DNA of 64,000 nt from NCBI RefSeq assembly GCF_017311415.1, contig NZ_JAEKIS010000002.1, positions 186,001 to 250,000 of the forward strand, read 5' to 3'. Both the position numbers and the translations under genes were made by a program. The notes beneath the pieces were generated by a model, which saw only the letters and a list, made by a program, of their open reading frames with translations, was not told the DNA's origin and ran no database searches. Position 1 is the stretch's first letter. Each line of letters opens with the position of its first letter. Of this stretch, positions 8,109 to 15,296 are shown in pieces. Source of the DNA: Salipiger abyssi. Lineage in GTDB: Bacteria > Pseudomonadota > Alphaproteobacteria > Rhodobacterales > Rhodobacteraceae.

Positions 8109-8473
8109 CTGAAACGTAGCCGACCGACCATCACGCCGATGAACCATATCGCCGCCATGAGCGGCCAGACGGCGAACATCGAGATCTTGGGGAAGCCCAT
8201 CCCCTCAAGAAAGCCGTAGGCGAAGGTAATCAACGCGGTTCCCATGAAAGACAGCGCGAGCGCCTCGAATTGCAGCTTGCGCTGCATCTCGTCCAGATCG
8301 CGGATCGCACGGATCACCACGGCGCAGATGAAAAGCGCCGGAATCATCGGCGTCAGGGCAACCAGCACCCGGACCGGCTGAATCCCGGTCCCCCCGGCGA
8401 GCAGCCGCTGTGACACAAGCAGCGTTGCCGCATATGCGACCAGTCCGATCATCAGCAAGAGCAGTTTGCGCAT
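8105..8473 (-). CDS. Small four-helix membrane protein, partner of the XRE regulator
   Basis: The 122-residue protein has four predicted membrane helices (about residues 5-26, 38-58, 70-90 and 98-116). A polar segment, RAIRDLDEMQRKLQFEA, sits between helices 2 and 3. I do not recognise a named function. GGGGAGGCTCCC precedes the ATG. It is the first gene of a two-gene operon with the XRE regulator, translationally coupled by ATGA. The arrangement is known in many bacteria as a membrane-protein/XRE module of unclear role; toxin-antitoxin function is not supported by anything visible. Confidence 0.8.
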   Translation of the reverse strand: MRKLLLLMIGLVAYAATLLVSQRLLAGGTGIQPVRVLVALTPMIPALFICAVVIRAIRDLDEMQRKLQFEALALSFMGTALITFAYGFLEGMGFPKISMFAVWPLMAAIWFIGVMVGRLRFR

Positions 8474-8490
8474 GGGAGCCTCCCCGAGAA

Positions 8491-8547
8491 TGTAAAGAAC
8501 ACTTTACACATGCCGGGCAGCTCCCGGAGTGTCAAGTAGGCTTTACA
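8491..8547. promoter_or_regulatory. Twin palindromic operators upstream of the membrane-protein/XRE operon
   Basis: Two 18-base dyads share the same design: TGTAAAG-N4-CTTTACA at 8491-8508, and TGTCAAG-N4-CTTTACA at 8530-8547. Their starts are 39 bases apart, close to four helical turns, so both would face the same side of the DNA. On the minus strand the distal copy contains TTGACA, a candidate -35 box for the operon. This is the expected layout for an autoregulating XRE repressor. Confidence 0.65.
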
Positions 8548-8693
8548 CGCCACAGGAATACCCCGCAGGTTTTATTCCCTGCGCGACGCTGAAGTGTGAC
8601 GATGTTCTGAAATGGAAATCGTATGTGACGGGCCCTTGCGACCCGTCAGCGATCATACACGGGCCCTTTCCGGCAGATCTCCGGACGCCGCCC

Positions 8694-9809
8694 TTATCCG
8701 ATCAGCCCACCGCCCGGCGCGACCGTCTCGTCGTAATGGCGGCGCAGCCGTTGCAGGGCGATGCGCAGCACCACCTTGCCCGAGCGCGCGGCCCAGCCCA
8801 TGCGGCGCTCGGTTGTCTCAAGCCCCTCCAGATAGCAGCAGCATTGCAGCGCCACGTCGCCCAGCCCTGGCCCCAGCTCGCGCAGCGCCGCGACGACGCG
8901 GGCGCGCGCCGCCTCGGGGCCGCGCGCAATCTCGGTCCCCCGCCCACCGTCGATGGCGCCGGTCAGGAACTGATCCCAGTTCTGCGCCACGCGCGGGCCG
9001 ATCTGGGCCAGCTCGAAATCCTCGCGCAAGCGCTCTCCGGCGCGCACAAGATCCCCGGAGAGGAACGGCGTACCGTCGCGATCGCGCCGCCGCGACAGCA
9101 GCACCAGCGGGCTCTCGGTCACCAGGCTGCGCCGCCGCGCCTGCGGATCGGCATCCGCCGCCTGCATCGCCGCTTCTGCCTCCGCCGTGCTGCCAAAGCC
9201 CTGCTGCGCCTCGGAAAAACCACGCAGCTTGCTTTCCTGCTCGGCCAGAAGCTTGCTCAGCGCACCGCGCCCCGCGGCGGTGATACGGTAACGCGAGATG
9301 CGGCCGGGCGCCTCGCAGGCGATCCAGCCCTTCAGCGCCATCGCCTGGGCAATCGGCGCATCGACCACGGCGGTGCGGGTCGAACCGCCCTCGCCGGTGT
9401 CGCGCACCACCACCGCCTTGTCCATTTCCGCCGCCACCGCCAGCACCGCGCCGCTTTCGCACAGGCGCCGCAGCACCCGCCGCGCCTCGCGCGCCAGCAT
9501 CGCCGCATCGGGTGTCAGCTCTTCCCGCAGAGGCTCTTTCATCCGCTTGAACTCCTTCTTGGGGTCTGTCCCCGCCGCGCCGGCGCGCAGCCGGCCCAGT
9601 TGCCGCAGCGCGCCGTCGATCAGCGGGTCGTCGCGCAGGGTTTCGATCCGGCGCACCTGGCGCAGCACCGTCGACGCGTGGCAGCCCGCCAGACGCGCCA
9701 GTTTCCGAATGGCTTCGCCGCCCTCGGTATGCGCCAGATAGTGTTTTGCGTCTTCCGGCACCCATGCGGGCAAACGCGTCGTAACATCTCTATTTGATTG
9801 GCAAATCAT
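8694..9809 (-). CDS. DUF6456 domain protein with helix-turn-helix, Rhodobacterales-type
   Basis: The 371-residue protein has an N-terminal helix-turn-helix region (EAIRKLARLAGCHASTVLRQ, residues 32-51), a middle winged-helix-like segment (around GWIACEAPGRISRYRITAAGR) and a C-terminal DUF6456 domain that ends in RLRRHYDETVAPGGGLIG. The last part contains LQCCCYLEGLE, a cysteine cluster. It looks like a DNA-binding regulator restricted to Rhodobacterales and relatives; its target is unknown. It is divergent from the DUF6477 gene across a 226-base spacer that is AT-rich near the middle. Domain naming is from memory of the family. Confidence 0.8.
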   Translation of the reverse strand: MICQSNRDVTTRLPAWVPEDAKHYLAHTEGGEAIRKLARLAGCHASTVLRQVRRIETLRDDPLIDGALRQLGRLRAGAAGTDPKKEFKRMKEPLREELTPDAAMLAREARRVLRRLCESGAVLAVAAEMDKAVVVRDTGEGGSTRTAVVDAPIAQAMALKGWIACEAPGRISRYRITAAGRGALSKLLAEQESKLRGFSEAQQGFGSTAEAEAAMQAADADPQARRRSLVTESPLVLLSRRRDRDGTPFLSGDLVRAGERLREDFELAQIGPRVAQNWDQFLTGAIDGGRGTEIARGPEAARARVVAALRELGPGLGDVALQCCCYLEGLETTERRMGWAARSGKVVLRIALQRLRRHYDETVAPGGGLIG

Positions 9810-10035
9810 CTTTCCATGTCCCCTAGGTCAGTCGTGTTTTGCAGAGTTATCCCCAAGACCGCACAACCTTCGCGAGTGCCAGTTACCTGTTCGTTAACGT
9901 TTCTGTCCGATCACCCAAATTAGCGACAATTTATAAACAATCATAAACGAACCGTTCTCATCGCCCCGGCGCCCCGCAACACCTAGAAAACCCGTGCAAG
10001 CATGGGCTCAGTTTCACCACTGGGGACCGGAAAAC

Positions 10036-10320
10036 ATGCAAGACATTCTCAGCCTGATGCAGACGCTGCGCCGCCCGCGCCTGCTTGTGCGCGCCGCCCG
10101 GATCGGGGCGGACGAGTATCGCCGCGAACCGCATCTGGGGCGCATTCTCGGGGTCGCGCCGCCCGCGCGCCACGCGCCGGCGATTCTGAAACTGATGGAA
10201 ATCGAGGCCGTGCTGGACGAGCGCCGCCGCGCCTCGGATGGCGGTTATTCTGCGGCGCGCCATGTGGAGGTGCTGGCCGCGATGATGGGCGAGGCGCGCC
10301 AGCTGCGCGCGCATGCCTGA
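10036..10320 (+). CDS. DUF6477 family small protein
   Basis: The 94-residue protein starts MQDILSLMQTLRRPRLLVRA and is rich in Arg and Ala, with the conserved GADEYRREPHLGRILG segment. It is a lineage-typical small protein found opposite the DUF6456 gene in Rhodobacterales; no function is known to me. I use ATG 10036, where the family begins, rather than the earlier in-frame ATG at 9994; GGGGACCGGAAAAC is a modest ribosome-binding site. A hairpin terminator follows. Confidence 0.82.
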   Translation: MQDILSLMQTLRRPRLLVRAARIGADEYRREPHLGRILGVAPPARHAPAILKLMEIEAVLDERRRASDGGYSAARHVEVLAAMMGEARQLRAHA

Positions 10321-10326
10321 TCTGGC

Positions 10327-10352
10327 GCCCCGCACGCGGAAACGCGCGGGGC
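10327..10352. terminator. Hairpin between convergent DUF6477 and mttB-like genes
   Basis: CGCG (10335-10338) pairs with CGCG (10343-10346) around a GAAA tetraloop. The stem continues, past a 2-base bulge, with GCCCCG against CGGGGC. GNRA closure and position in the 42-base convergent spacer fit a bidirectional terminator. Confidence 0.65.
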
Positions 10353-10362
10353 AGCCAATATG

Positions 10363-11907
10363 TTACATGAAGCTGTCGGGCACCGCGGCCTTCTTCTCCG
10401 CGACGAAAGCGGCCAGCGCCTCGGCGGTGGCCGGGTCCATTTCCGGCTGCTGGTAGCTGTCGAGCAGCTTGCGCACCCGTTCGGAGGCAAGCTGCATCGT
10501 GTCGCGCCCGCCCTCCTCGCTCCAGGTCTCGAAGGGCTTGTAATCGAGCAGCTCCGAGCGCCAGAACGCGGTCTTGAAATGCGCCTGAGTGTGGGCACAG
10601 CCAAGGTAATGCCCGCCCGGTCCCACCTCGCGCAGCGCATCCATCGCCTGGGCGCTCTCGTCCACAGACACCCCCGCCGCCATCTTGTGCAGCACGCCGA
10701 GCTGATCCGCATCCATGACGAATTTCTCGTAAGAGGCCACCAGCCCGCCTTCGAGCCAGCCGCAGGCATGCAGCATGAAGTTCACCCCCGCCAGCAGCCC
10801 GTTGTTGAGCGTGTTCGCGGTCTCGTAGGCGGCCTGCGCGTCGGGCAGTTTCGAGCCGTTGAACGAGCCCGCCGAACGGTACGGCAGCCCAAGCCGCCGC
10901 GCCAGTTGCCCCGCGCCATAGGTGATCTGCGCCGCTTCCGGCGTGCCGAAAGTGGGCGCGCCCGAGTTCATGTCGATCGAGGTCACGAAGGCGCCGAAGA
11001 TCACCGGCGCGCCCGGGCGCACAAGCTGGGAATAGGCCACGCCCGCCAGCACCTCGGCCAGCACCTGGGTCAGCGTGCCCGCCACCGAGACCGGCGCCAT
11101 GGCCCCGCCGACGATGAAGGGCGAGATGATACAGGCCTGGTTATTCGCGGCATAGACCTCCAGCGCGCCCATCATCACATCGTCGAAGGTCAGCGGCGAG
11201 TTGATATTGATGAGCGAGGTCATCACCGTGTTCTGCTGGACGAACGCCTCACCAAAGAGCACGCCGCACATGTCCACACTGTCCTGCGCCCGGCTCGGCT
11301 CGGTCACCGAGCCCATAAAGGGCTTGTCCGACAGCGTCATATGGGAATGCAGCATATCGAGATGACGCTTGTTCACCGGGATGTCGGTGGGCTCGCAGAC
11401 CGTGCCGCCGGAATGGTGCAGCCAGCGCGACATCTGCCCGAGCTTCACGAAATTGCGGAAATCCTCCAGCGTGGCGTAGCGGCGCCCGCCCATGGCGTCA
11501 TGCACGAAGGGCGGGCCGTAAACCGGCGCCAGCACCAGATTGCGCCCGCCGATCTCGACGCTCTTGGCGGGGTTGCGCGCCACCTGGGTAAAGCGCGAAG
11601 GCGCCGTGGCGCAAAGCTGTCGCGCCAGGCCGCGCGGGATGCGCACGCGCTCGCCCTCGATCTCGGCGCCGGCCTCCTTCCAGCGGGCCAGCGCGCCGGG
11701 GTTGTTGACGAAATTGACGCCGATCTCCTCCAGCACGATCTCGGCATTCTCTTCGATGACCTGCAAGGCCTCTTCGGTGAGCAGCTCGAAATCGGGGATA
11801 TTGCGCTCGATATATTTCGCAGTCTCCACGACCGTCGAGCCACGCTCCGCGCGCCGTGCCGCGCCTCCGCCGCTTCTGCTCCGTCTGCGCGCCGATGCTT
11901 CCGCCAT
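10363..11907 (-). CDS. Trimethylamine methyltransferase (MttB) family protein, non-pyrrolysine
   Basis: The 514-residue protein belongs to the MttB superfamily: EEIGVNFVNNPGALARWKEAG near the N-terminus, HDAMGGRRYATLEDFRN, and a C-terminal TIM-barrel half with GPGGHYLGCAHTQ and WSEEGGRDT. There is no in-frame TAG, so it lacks pyrrolysine, as do the glycine-betaine, proline-betaine and carnitine demethylases (MtgB, MtpB, MtcB). These move a methyl group from a quaternary amine to a corrinoid protein. No corrinoid protein or reactivase gene is adjacent, so this copy is an orphan. The N-terminal 22 residues are a basic, low-complexity tail. The substrate is unknown; a marine quaternary amine is a reasonable guess. 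Confidence 0.87.
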   Translation of the reverse strand: MAEASARRRSRSGGGAARRAERGSTVVETAKYIERNIPDFELLTEEALQVIEENAEIVLEEIGVNFVNNPGALARWKEAGAEIEGERVRIPRGLARQLCATAPSRFTQVARNPAKSVEIGGRNLVLAPVYGPPFVHDAMGGRRYATLEDFRNFVKLGQMSRWLHHSGGTVCEPTDIPVNKRHLDMLHSHMTLSDKPFMGSVTEPSRAQDSVDMCGVLFGEAFVQQNTVMTSLININSPLTFDDVMMGALEVYAANNQACIISPFIVGGAMAPVSVAGTLTQVLAEVLAGVAYSQLVRPGAPVIFGAFVTSIDMNSGAPTFGTPEAAQITYGAGQLARRLGLPYRSAGSFNGSKLPDAQAAYETANTLNNGLLAGVNFMLHACGWLEGGLVASYEKFVMDADQLGVLHKMAAGVSVDESAQAMDALREVGPGGHYLGCAHTQAHFKTAFWRSELLDYKPFETWSEEGGRDTMQLASERVRKLLDSYQQPEMDPATAEALAAFVAEKKAAVPDSFM

Positions 11908-12218
11908 ATGCCAACCTCGTCAGAATCCGGGCGCCCTCTGCCCCCGGCTTTCGGTGAGTTTAACCCGGCATGCGCCGCCGGATAGGCGCGATTGCGGCGC
12001 ATGACGTGAAAAAGCGACATCCCCGGCGCCAGGACGGCTTTGGGCGCTAACGAAAAACAGGTGACAAGAGATATTCCAAACATTTAATATAATGATTCTA
12101 GAATATCACTATTTCGCATCACTATTTCGCACAGGACGGCGGGCCTCCGTTACGGGCCAGGAGGAGAACAAGAGACCGCCCGCCGGGGGAGACGGCGGAA
12201 CAGGGAGGGACATCCGAT
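11908..12218. other. 311-base divergent intergenic region with AT-rich patch
   Basis: This spacer separates the divergent mttB-like and fadL genes. It holds a GCGCTAAC half-site (12044-12051), an AT-rich stretch (about 12069-12130), the palindrome ATTCTAGAAT (12095-12104) and a perfect tandem duplication of TCACTATTTCGCA (12106-12118 and 12119-12131). These are probably promoter and operator elements for fadL; I see no gene. Confidence 0.5.
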
Positions 12219-13478
12219 ATGAGTTTCGATTTCACGCGCGGGCCGCTGGCCGGTGCGCTGGTTCTCTGCGCGCTCGGCGCAGGTCCGGCGCTGGCCACCA
12301 ACGGCTATATCGCCAATGGCTATGGCGGCGCTTCCAAGGGCATGGCGGGGGCTGGCGTGGCGGTGCCCTCGGGCGTGCTGGGGCTGGCGCAGAACCCGGC
12401 GATGGGCCACAAGGTCGGCAATCAGGCGGGGCTCTGCCTCACCAATTTCTGGCCCGACCGCGAGGTCGAGGTGGCGCCCGGCGGGCCGCTCACCCCCGGC
12501 ACGCATAAAAGCCGCAACGACTATTTCCTGATCCCCTGCGGCGGCGCCAACTGGGTGCTGAACGACCGTATCGCCTTTGCCGCCTTCATGTTCGGCAATG
12601 GCGGCATGAACACCGAATACGACAGCAATTTCTTTGCCGGACTCGGCGCCGGCTCCTCGCCGGTCGGGGTCAATCTGGAACAGGCCTTCATCAGCCTCAA
12701 CCTGTCCTACCGGGCGAGCGAGACGGTCTCGGTGGGCCTCTCTCCGATCCTCGCGGTGCAGCGGTTCAGCGCCACCGGGCTCGAAGCCTTTGCCGGCATG
12801 TCCATCGACCCGGGCAATGTCACCGACCGAGAGGACGACTGGTCGACCGGGATCGGCTACAATATCGGCGTGCTGTGGGAGCCCACGCCGCAGCTTGCCT
12901 TCGGCGCCGCCTACCGCTCGAAGATCGACATGGAAGCCTTTGACAAATATGCTGGACTCTTCGCAGGAGACGGCGATTTCGACGTGCCGGCCGTGGCCAC
13001 CATCGGCATGGCGTGGACCCCGCAGGCGACGCCGAAATGGACCTTTACAGGGGAATTCCAGCGCATCTTTTACAGCGACATTCCCGCCATCGCCAATCCC
13101 AACGCCCCGCCCGGAGGGCCGCTCGGCGCGGGCAATGGCGTGGGCTTTGGCTGGAAGGACATGGATGTCTGGCGCCTCGCGGCGATCTATCGGCATGACG
13201 AGAGATGGACCTTTCGCGGCGGCATCAGCCATTCCAGCAAGTTCATCGACGACAGCTCTGCGGTGATCAATGCGCTAACCCCGGCGACGCCACAATGGCA
13301 CGCCTCGCTCGGCACCTCTTACCGGGTCACCGAGCGCTGGGGCATCACCGCCTCCTGGACGCATGCCTTCGAGAACGAGATCGAGGGCAGCAACCCGGCG
13401 CTCACCGGCATGCCGCAGCCAGTGAAAATCCGCATGTCGCAGAACGAATTCGCCATCGGCGCCACCTATCGCTGGTGA
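12219..13478 (+). CDS. FadL/OmpP1/TodX family outer-membrane channel
   Basis: The 419-residue protein has a signal peptide (residues 1-26, cleavage after ALA) followed by the FadL plug signature TNGYIANGYGGASKGMAGAGVAVP and NPA. It ends in the beta-barrel terminal FAIGATYRW, with a C-terminal aromatic as outer-membrane proteins require. FadL proteins pass long-chain fatty acids or other hydrophobic molecules. CAGGGAGGGACATCCGAT gives a strong ribosome-binding site. A terminator separates it from the carbonic anhydrase gene. A second, shorter FadL-like protein lies at 18.2 kb. The substrate cannot be read from the sequence. Confidence 0.92.
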   Translation: MSFDFTRGPLAGALVLCALGAGPALATNGYIANGYGGASKGMAGAGVAVPSGVLGLAQNPAMGHKVGNQAGLCLTNFWPDREVEVAPGGPLTPGTHKSRNDYFLIPCGGANWVLNDRIAFAAFMFGNGGMNTEYDSNFFAGLGAGSSPVGVNLEQAFISLNLSYRASETVSVGLSPILAVQRFSATGLEAFAGMSIDPGNVTDREDDWSTGIGYNIGVLWEPTPQLAFGAAYRSKIDMEAFDKYAGLFAGDGDFDVPAVATIGMAWTPQATPKWTFTGEFQRIFYSDIPAIANPNAPPGGPLGAGNGVGFGWKDMDVWRLAAIYRHDERWTFRGGISHSSKFIDDSSAVINALTPATPQWHASLGTSYRVTERWGITASWTHAFENEIEGSNPALTGMPQPVKIRMSQNEFAIGATYRW

Positions 13479-13486
13479 GCGGCAAA

Positions 13487-13511
13487 GCCCCCGGCAGGAC
13501 AGGCCGGGGGC
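13487..13511 (+). terminator. Hairpin terminator after fadL
   Basis: GCCCCCGGC (13487-13495) pairs perfectly with GCCGGGGGC (13503-13511) around a 7-base loop, 9 bases after the fadL stop. There is no clear T-run. Confidence 0.7.
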
Positions 13512-13585
13512 GGCCTTAAGACGGTCTTCACGCCTGCCGGGGCATGATCTGTCCGGATTGCAGCCATATGCGCACAGGAGAGATC

Positions 13586-14443
13586 ATGCACCGATACCGC
13601 AAGGCCCTGGCGGCGCTCGCCCTCGCGCTCTGCGCCACCGGCGCGCTGGCGGAATCGGGCCATGCCCCGGCCTCCCATGGCGCAGCACCCGCAGCAGCGC
13701 CGCAGGCCGCGAGCGGTGGCGAAATCTGCCAGGGCTTTGGCCCGCAGACCCCGCGCGACATCTCCAACCCGCACGGGCGCAACCCCGCGCGGTTCGAGCT
13801 GGCGCCGCCGCCGGAGGATCTCAACCTCTGCAACATCCACACCCATACGAATGCCGAGCATATGGGGCCGGGCTTTTCGATCTATGCCGGCGCGGGCGAA
13901 CATGGCGGGTTCAGATGCGCGGGCTCGGCGCGGCTCACCCCGGCAGAGCTCAGCCGCCCGCGCGGCGGCGCCCGGGTGTTCGAGGGCGTCGCCCCCGGCG
14001 ATACGATCGAGGTGCACTGGGTCTATTCGTCCTGCGACGTGGCGCCGGGGCCCGGCCTCGGCGCCTGCCTGTCGGAGCGTTGCCAGAACCCGCAGCTGCG
14101 CGTCGAATCGCAGGTGTTTCTGGTGGTCAACGACCCCAACGCGCTGGATTTCCGCGATTTTATCTATTTCGGCACCATGCGGCAGGGGCTCTACCAGCCG
14201 CGCGCCCTGCCCACCGGCACCGGCCGCCCGGTGGAGTTTCGCGGCTCGACCACCGGCACGAGCTACAGCCAGCAGGTCTGTTCGCCGCTTCAGGTCACCT
14301 GGTCGGTGCGCCCGCGCTGCGCCCGGCTCGACATCGCCACGCTCGACGCCTGGGCGGCGATGGGCAACGTGTTCGAGGAAAGCCACAGCCACGGCGTGCG
14401 CGCGCTGGTCACCGCCCCCGCGCTGCTGAGCCCGATGGACTGA
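13586..14443 (+). CDS. Secreted delta-class carbonic anhydrase
   Basis: The 285-residue protein has a signal peptide (residues 1-22, cleavage after ALA) and then an Ala/His-rich linker to about residue 45. The core carries LNLCNIHTHTNAEHMGPGF, in which H85, H87 and H92 (with E91) fit the zinc-binding HxH...EH pattern of delta-class carbonic anhydrases, first described in diatoms. C48, C82, C115 and later cysteines (YSSCDVAP, GACLSERCQNP) suggest disulphides, as expected in the periplasm. It would hydrate CO2 to bicarbonate outside the inner membrane. AGGAGAGATC precedes ATG 13586; an earlier ATG at 13544 lacks this and would precede the signal peptide with extra residues. Activity is inferred. 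Confidence 0.82.
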   Translation: MHRYRKALAALALALCATGALAESGHAPASHGAAPAAAPQAASGGEICQGFGPQTPRDISNPHGRNPARFELAPPPEDLNLCNIHTHTNAEHMGPGFSIYAGAGEHGGFRCAGSARLTPAELSRPRGGARVFEGVAPGDTIEVHWVYSSCDVAPGPGLGACLSERCQNPQLRVESQVFLVVNDPNALDFRDFIYFGTMRQGLYQPRALPTGTGRPVEFRGSTTGTSYSQQVCSPLQVTWSVRPRCARLDIATLDAWAAMGNVFEESHSHGVRALVTAPALLSPMD

Positions 14444-14599
14444 GCGCCGCGCCGGGGTTTGACCGGTGCTGCGACACGTTGCACAATACCGCCGGAGGAG
14501 GCGCGCCGCAGCATAAGCGGCGCCCGGCGGGGAGGATAGACCATCGCACAGCAGAGCACCGGCGCGCCCGCGCCGCGCAAGGATCTCGACAGTTCCGAA

Positions 14600-15235
14600 A
14601 TGGGCGCCATCGCGCATCTCTACCGGGGCGAGGTCTATCGCAGCACCATCTGGCGCACCCGGCTCGACACCACGACCAACTGGGCGGTGGTGACGCTGGG
14701 TGTGGCGCTGTCGATCTCCTTCGCCTCGCCCGAGGCCTCGCCGCTGCCGCTGGTGCTGGTCGGCGTGCTGATCGTGTTCTTTCTCGTCCTCGAAGCCCGG
14801 CGCTACCGCTATTTCAACGTCTGGCGCGCCCGCGCCCGCTGGATGGAGACGCATTTCTACGCGCCGATGCTCTCCGAGGGCGATCTGCACATGGAAGACG
14901 ACTGGCAGCGCGTGCTCGCAAACGACTACCTGCGCCCGCGCTACCATGTGCCCTTCATGGTCGCGGTCGGCCGCCGCATCCGGCGCAATTACTTCTGGAT
15001 CCTGCTGATCCAGACCCTCGCCTTCGCCGGCAAGATCGCCGTGCATCCGACCGAGGTGCAGAGCTTTGACGAGGCCATGCGCCGCGCCGATGTCGGCCCG
15101 CTGCCGGGCGAGATCATGATGCTCATGGGGGTGATCTATGTCTCGGTCTGCGGCGCCATCGCGCTCTGGAGCAAGCGCGACGATCTGCGGCGCGGGCGGG
15201 CACGCGGGCGGGAAAAATCCGACTCCATGGGCTGA
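14600..15235 (+). CDS. DUF2270 membrane protein; true start probably ATC at 14543
   Basis: The 211 residues from ATG 14600 contain the DUF2270 core, MGAIAHLYRGEVYRSTIWR, two helices around residues 26-65, amphipathic RARWMETHFYAPML, and further helices near 128-147 and 170-190. Function is unknown. The ATG at 14600 has no ribosome-binding site. In the same frame an ATC at 14543 lies 6 bases after GGGGAGGA (14529-14536), directly after a TAG stop at 14537-14539, and no ATG, GTG, TTG or CTG lies between. The upstream reading adds 19 residues, and family members normally have such an extension before the EMGA motif. I give the conservative coordinates here. Confidence 0.85.
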   Translation: MGAIAHLYRGEVYRSTIWRTRLDTTTNWAVVTLGVALSISFASPEASPLPLVLVGVLIVFFLVLEARRYRYFNVWRARARWMETHFYAPMLSEGDLHMEDDWQRVLANDYLRPRYHVPFMVAVGRRIRRNYFWILLIQTLAFAGKIAVHPTEVQSFDEAMRRADVGPLPGEIMMLMGVIYVSVCGAIALWSKRDDLRRGRARGREKSDSMG

Positions 15236-15296
15236 GCCCGCCGCGCCATGCGCCACGCCTCTTGCGCCGGCGCAAAACCGCCCCTAAAGCGTGCGC

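Noticed and set aside
7905-8473. Toxin-antitoxin system formed by the XRE regulator and the small membrane protein
   Set aside because: The membrane protein has four helices and no toxin motif; the gene order and operators fit simple autoregulation at least as well.
9810-10035. CtrA box in the DUF6456-DUF6477 spacer
   Set aside because: A TTAAC half is present, but no second TTAA occurs at the required 7-base spacing.
10363-11907. Pyrrolysine-containing MttB
   Set aside because: The frame has no internal TAG and no pyrrolysine genes are nearby, so it is a non-pyrrolysine homologue.
15291-15296. GTG 15291 as the start of guaA
   Set aside because: It would add only two residues, has no better ribosome-binding site, and the family normally begins at the following ATG.
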